Assembly: GCA_002255025.1 (NCBI GenBank)
Contig: NJEJ01000045.1
Coordinates: forward strand, 1-16,914
Origin: Candidatus Bathyarchaeota archaeon ex4484_135
GTDB taxonomy: Archaea > Thermoproteota > Bathyarchaeia > EX4484-135
Length of the DNA stretch: 16,914 nucleotides
Direction of reading: 5' to 3'
The notes beneath the pieces are model-generated. The model was not told the DNA's origin. It searched no databases and worked only from the letters and a program-made list of their open reading frames with translations. Of the stretch, positions 14,421 to 16,914 are shown one piece after another (position 1 is the stretch's first letter; each line of letters starts with the position of its first letter). A program made the position numbers and the translations under genes.

Positions 14421-15469
14421 AGGCCCCAGTACTTGGATTGGATACGCCTGACCTTCCTCAGGACGGCCTCGGCCTTCGCCCTCGTCCTCGGCGGGGTTTC
14501 CGTGGGCTCGTCCGGCAGGCCGTATCTACGGCCCAGGAGCACGGCTAAATCGGCCGCCGACATCTTGCCTATCCTCGTGAGGGAGTAGCCGCCTTCTAGG
14601 ACGGCCACGAGCCTGCCCCCGCAGGCCCTCCGGGCCAGCTCCACGATGGTGTAAAAGGCCCTGATGTGCCCTAACATGGAGAGGGCCAGGCGTCCCACCG
14701 GGTCCGCGTAGTGGTGGTCTAGGCCCAGCGATACCAAGATGACATCTGGCCCGTACTGCTCCACTATTGGGACCGCTACGGACTCCAGGGCCCTAAGGTA
14801 GATGTCGTCGGCCGTGAAGAAGGGGAGCGGTATGTTCACGTTGTAGCCCTCACCGGGCCCCGAGCCAACCTCGTCCTCGAAGCCCCTCCCGGGGAAGAGC
14901 CTCGGGTCCTGGTGGAGGCTAACGTAAAGGACTTCGTCTGTCCCGTAGAAGAAGTCCTGGGTGCCATCTCCGTGGTGGGCGTCCACGTCTAATATGGCCA
15001 CTCGTAGCCCGTGCTGTTCCACGAGGTGTTGGGCGGCTAAGGCCACGTTGTTGAAGATACAATAGCCCTTGGCGTGTTGCCGTCCCGCGTGGTGTCCCGG
15101 TGGCCTCACCAGGGCCAAGCAGGCATCGTAGCGGCCCTCGATCACCAAGTCGGTGGCCATGATAGATGCCCCAGCTGCGTAGGCAGCGGCCTCAAAGGTG
15201 CCTGGGCTTGCCCATGCTTCAAGGCCGACCGCTCCTCCCCCGCTCTCGCATACCTCCTTAATCCATTTCACGTAACCTCTGTCGTGGAGCATGGTCAGCT
15301 CATCGAGCATGGCCTGCCGGGGCTCGATGAGGTCGCAGGAAGCGGTCTTAAGGAAGCCGCTCTTCTCGAGCTCCCTCATGATCACCTCGAGCCTCTCCGG
15401 GCACTCGGGCCATCCGGCTGGCGTCTCATGGTGAAGGAACTCCTCAGTGTAGAGGACCGCTATCTTCAC
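14417..15469 (-). CDS. Class II histone-deacetylase / AcuC-like deacetylase family protein
   Basis: This 350-aa zinc amidohydrolase homologue has the whole active site: H126-H127 in RPPGHHAG, D161-D163-H165 in LDVDAHHGDGTQ (D163 and H165 bind zinc), D251 in SLGLDHHYADP as third ligand, and Y295 in EGGYSL as transition-state tyrosine. GYCIFNNVA and ERLEVI are also family markers. The family removes acetyl groups from lysine, polyamines or small molecules; the archaeal substrate is not known, and no histone gene is seen here. The GTG at 15469 gives the conserved KIAVLYTEEFLHHET opening. It follows the DUF401 gene on the same strand. Its stop overlaps that of nnr by four bases. Confidence 0.92.
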   Translation of the reverse strand: MKIAVLYTEEFLHHETPAGWPECPERLEVIMRELEKSGFLKTASCDLIEPRQAMLDELTMLHDRGYVKWIKEVCESGGGAVGLEAWASPGTFEAAAYAAGASIMATDLVIEGRYDACLALVRPPGHHAGRQHAKGYCIFNNVALAAQHLVEQHGLRVAILDVDAHHGDGTQDFFYGTDEVLYVSLHQDPRLFPGRGFEDEVGSGPGEGYNVNIPLPFFTADDIYLRALESVAVPIVEQYGPDVILVSLGLDHHYADPVGRLALSMLGHIRAFYTIVELARRACGGRLVAVLEGGYSLTRIGKMSAADLAVLLGRRYGLPDEPTETPPRTRAKAEAVLRKVRRIQSKYWGL

Positions 15470-15507
15470 GCACGGACGGCATACACGGGACCGGAAAAGG
15501 ATTACGT

Positions 15508-15591
15508 TCAGTAGAGGGGGCTCAGGCTCAGGACGAGGGCCAGGGACATCCCGACCATGAGGACGGCGTAAACGGCGAGCCTCGGGTACAT
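15508..15591 (-). other. 27-codon single-helix ORF, possible remnant tail of the DUF401 gene
   Basis: The short ORF starts MYPRLAVYAVLMVGMS and ends SLSPLY. It is almost entirely one hydrophobic helix. Its frame is open upstream through the DUF401 stop, in a different phase (GLKQAE before the Met). DUF401 proteins normally end with a last membrane helix, so this may be the family's C-terminus left behind by an out-of-frame internal deletion. It could also be a genuine small membrane protein or chance. Confidence 0.35.
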
Positions 15592-15602
15592 CTCGGCCTG
15601 CT

Positions 15603-16448
15603 TCAGCCCATCTTGCCCAACAAGGTCCTTAGGACGCCAGAAGCCCCGGATGCCTTGAAGACCGTCCTGAACAACAGGGCGAGCAGGACCGGCACGGCGA
15701 AGGAATGGGCCTTGCTCTTCCTCAGGCCCTGGAGGACCTTCTTCAGGACTTCCTTGCTCGGCTTAGCGAGCAGGAGTGAGAGCAGTATGGAGATGCACAG
15801 GGACGGGCTCAGCCAGAAGCCCAAGCTACCGAGCACGGGGGCTGCCAGTATGGGGATCAAGCCCTTGAGGAGGCCAGCTAGGTCCTTAGTGTTGAACGGC
15901 CTCCTGGGGCTGGTCCCCGAGGGCCTCAGGCCGTAGAACGAGGACACCGTGCTTGAGGCTAGGTTGGCCAGGAAGATGAGGGCCGGGGAGAGCGGGTATA
16001 TGAAGAAGTTCAGGTGCCTGAAGAGCAAGTTGGCCGTAGCGGGTCCTTTTTCACCCAGCTTGAGGTTCCTCCTCTCCTCATCCACCACCGATGCTGAGAG
16101 TATGGCACCGCCCGGCACGGGCAGTAGGCCCAAGAGGGCCGAGCTTACGGCCATCAGGCTCCTGCCCCTTATGCCCAAGGACCTGAGGCCATCCATCATC
16201 TCGTCCAGCTGGCCGAGCTCACGCATCACGGAGCCCAAGACGGCTATCAGGGCCACGCTGGCCGTTATGTCCCAGATGCTCAGGTCGGTCAGGCCAGCCG
16301 ACAAGGCCGCCCAGAGGCCGCGAGGCCCGAGGGCCAGCAGGCCGAGGACTAGGAGGCCAGCCAGTATGCAGAAGGCTACGTGGAGGCCGAGGGCCGATAG
16401 GGCCACCATGATGGCTATGGAGGCCAGCAAATAGGCCAGCTGGCTCAA
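15603..16448 (-). CDS. DUF401-family membrane protein, C-terminally truncated
   Basis: This 281-aa polytopic membrane protein has the DUF401 hallmark at about residues 105-125 (LLGLLPVPGGAILSASVVDE). NLLFRHLNFFIYPLSPALI follows at about 140-160, along with about seven hydrophobic segments. DUF401 proteins resemble secondary transporters and usually have about 400 residues; this one stops after FRTVFKASGASGVLRTLLGK, where the family goes on for about another hundred. The function is unknown. The start is TTG at 16448, which overlaps the surE stop as TTGA, so the two are probably translationally coupled. The truncation may be a deletion, because a hydrophobic stretch in another frame follows at once. 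If the missing helices matter, the protein may be inactive. Confidence 0.75.
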   Translation of the reverse strand: MSQLAYLLASIAIMVALSALGLHVAFCILAGLLVLGLLALGPRGLWAALSAGLTDLSIWDITASVALIAVLGSVMRELGQLDEMMDGLRSLGIRGRSLMAVSSALLGLLPVPGGAILSASVVDEERRNLKLGEKGPATANLLFRHLNFFIYPLSPALIFLANLASSTVSSFYGLRPSGTSPRRPFNTKDLAGLLKGLIPILAAPVLGSLGFWLSPSLCISILLSLLLAKPSKEVLKKVLQGLRKSKAHSFAVPVLLALLFRTVFKASGASGVLRTLLGKMG

Positions 16449-16914
16449 GGCGAAAGCACCCCCGCTTCCTCCAAGAAGGCCTTAAGGGCCGATAGGTCGT
16501 GGCCGAGGGAGAGGCTTATCGGTGTTATAGATATGTAGCCGTTGGCCAAGGCCCATATATCCGTGCCCTCCGGGCCAGAGGGCTTCCTCCTGTGCCAGGG
16601 CCTCACGTAGAAGGCCCCATTCTCCCTCACGGCCTTCCAGTAGGGAGACCGATAGAGCTCCGTCAGGGCTACTCGGGATCTATCTGCCCCCACTGGCACG
16701 TTGACGGATATCAGGTCCACGCCATCTGGCATGCCCTCCGTCAGGACGACCTTCGCTAGTTCGGTCGCCAATTCAGCTGCGAGCCTCAGGTCTGCCTCCA
16801 TTTGCTCCTTTGTAGGCCTCGGGAAGCCCTCGCCTATGGCGTAGGAGACCGCTATGGCCGGTATGCCGTGTATGGCCGCCTGTATGGCCACGCCCAGCGT
16901 CCCGGAGTGGAAGA
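16445..16914 (-). CDS. surE: SurE-family 5'/3'-nucleotidase, N-terminus beyond the window
   Basis: About 155 residues of a survival protein E homologue are visible, from FHSGTLGVAIQAAIHGIPAI (the family's YSGTVGAA...GIPSIAVS region) to the end EEAGVLSP. The NVPVGADRSRVALTEL and ANGYISITPISL segments are typical C-terminal SurE landmarks. SurE dephosphorylates nucleoside 5'- and 3'-monophosphates with a divalent metal. The metal-binding DD, S and N residues lie in the missing N-terminal part, so catalytic competence cannot be judged. Its TGA stop overlaps the TTG start of the DUF401 gene by four bases. Confidence 0.88.
   Translation of the reverse strand, partial: FHSGTLGVAIQAAIHGIPAIAVSYAIGEGFPRPTKEQMEADLRLAAELATELAKVVLTEGMPDGVDLISVNVPVGADRSRVALTELYRSPYWKAVRENGAFYVRPWHRRKPSGPEGTDIWALANGYISITPISLSLGHDLSALKAFLEEAGVLSP

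Noticed and set aside
1..16914. CRISPR array, tRNA or rRNA genes, or a multi-gene defence island
   Set aside because: I found no regularly spaced repeats, no cloverleaf-like tRNA sequence and no rRNA motif. The tnpB/RHH element and the lone NYN gene are the only defence- or mobility-linked items, and they are not adjacent to each other.

Overview
The window reads as chromosomal DNA of a thermophilic archaeon of the Thermoproteota (crenarchaeal) type. The reasons are high G+C, heavy use of AGG/AGA Arg and ATA Ile codons, tightly packed genes, archaeal TATA boxes about 25-30 nt before start codons (several apparently leaderless), GTG/TTG starts, and archaea-specific families: archaeosine tRNA transglycosylase, ribosomal protein eL38, archaemetzincin, a beta-CASP RNase and a PAC2 proteasome-assembly homologue. 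I cannot name the genus from sequence alone.

Layout. 1-599 (-) is a PAC2-family gene running off the left edge. 645-2122 is an inserted mobile element: two imperfect inverted repeats of about 40 bp (651-690 and 2078-2116), flanked by a short direct repeat (TGGGGG). They enclose a 48-aa ribbon-helix-helix protein and a decayed tnpB (nonsense codon, 1-nt frameshift, altered RuvC-III motif). The insertion splits what was a compact divergent promoter region between the PAC2 gene and an M20 peptidase. 2161-6427 and on to 7006 (+) carry M20 peptidase, tgtA, beta-CASP RNase and archaemetzincin. 7042-7100 is a perfect 39-bp palindrome between two identical 10-bp direct repeats, the footprint expected of a tiny inserted element; it abuts an A+T-richer NYN-domain gene (-). 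7644-7841 (-) is eL38, divergent from deoC (7936, +) across a symmetric pair of TATA elements. deoC is followed by tldD and a tldE that carries a single frameshift near 11030.

11475-12779 (-) is a membrane CPBP-family protease homologue. It is divergent from the fused NAD(P)H-hydrate epimerase/dehydratase gene (12843-14420, +), and both may share one TATA box. The last block is all on the minus strand: surE (runs off the right edge), a C-terminally truncated DUF401 membrane protein with an out-of-frame possible tail, and a class II histone-deacetylase-like gene whose stop codon overlaps that of nnr in a shared CTAG.

Most genes are housekeeping: tRNA modification, RNA decay, proteolysis, nucleotide and cofactor repair, and translation. 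The unusual content is the TIR-bounded tnpB element, the palindrome with direct repeats, the NYN gene lacking its first motif, and the two interrupted genes (tldE, DUF401). No tRNA, rRNA or CRISPR array was seen.
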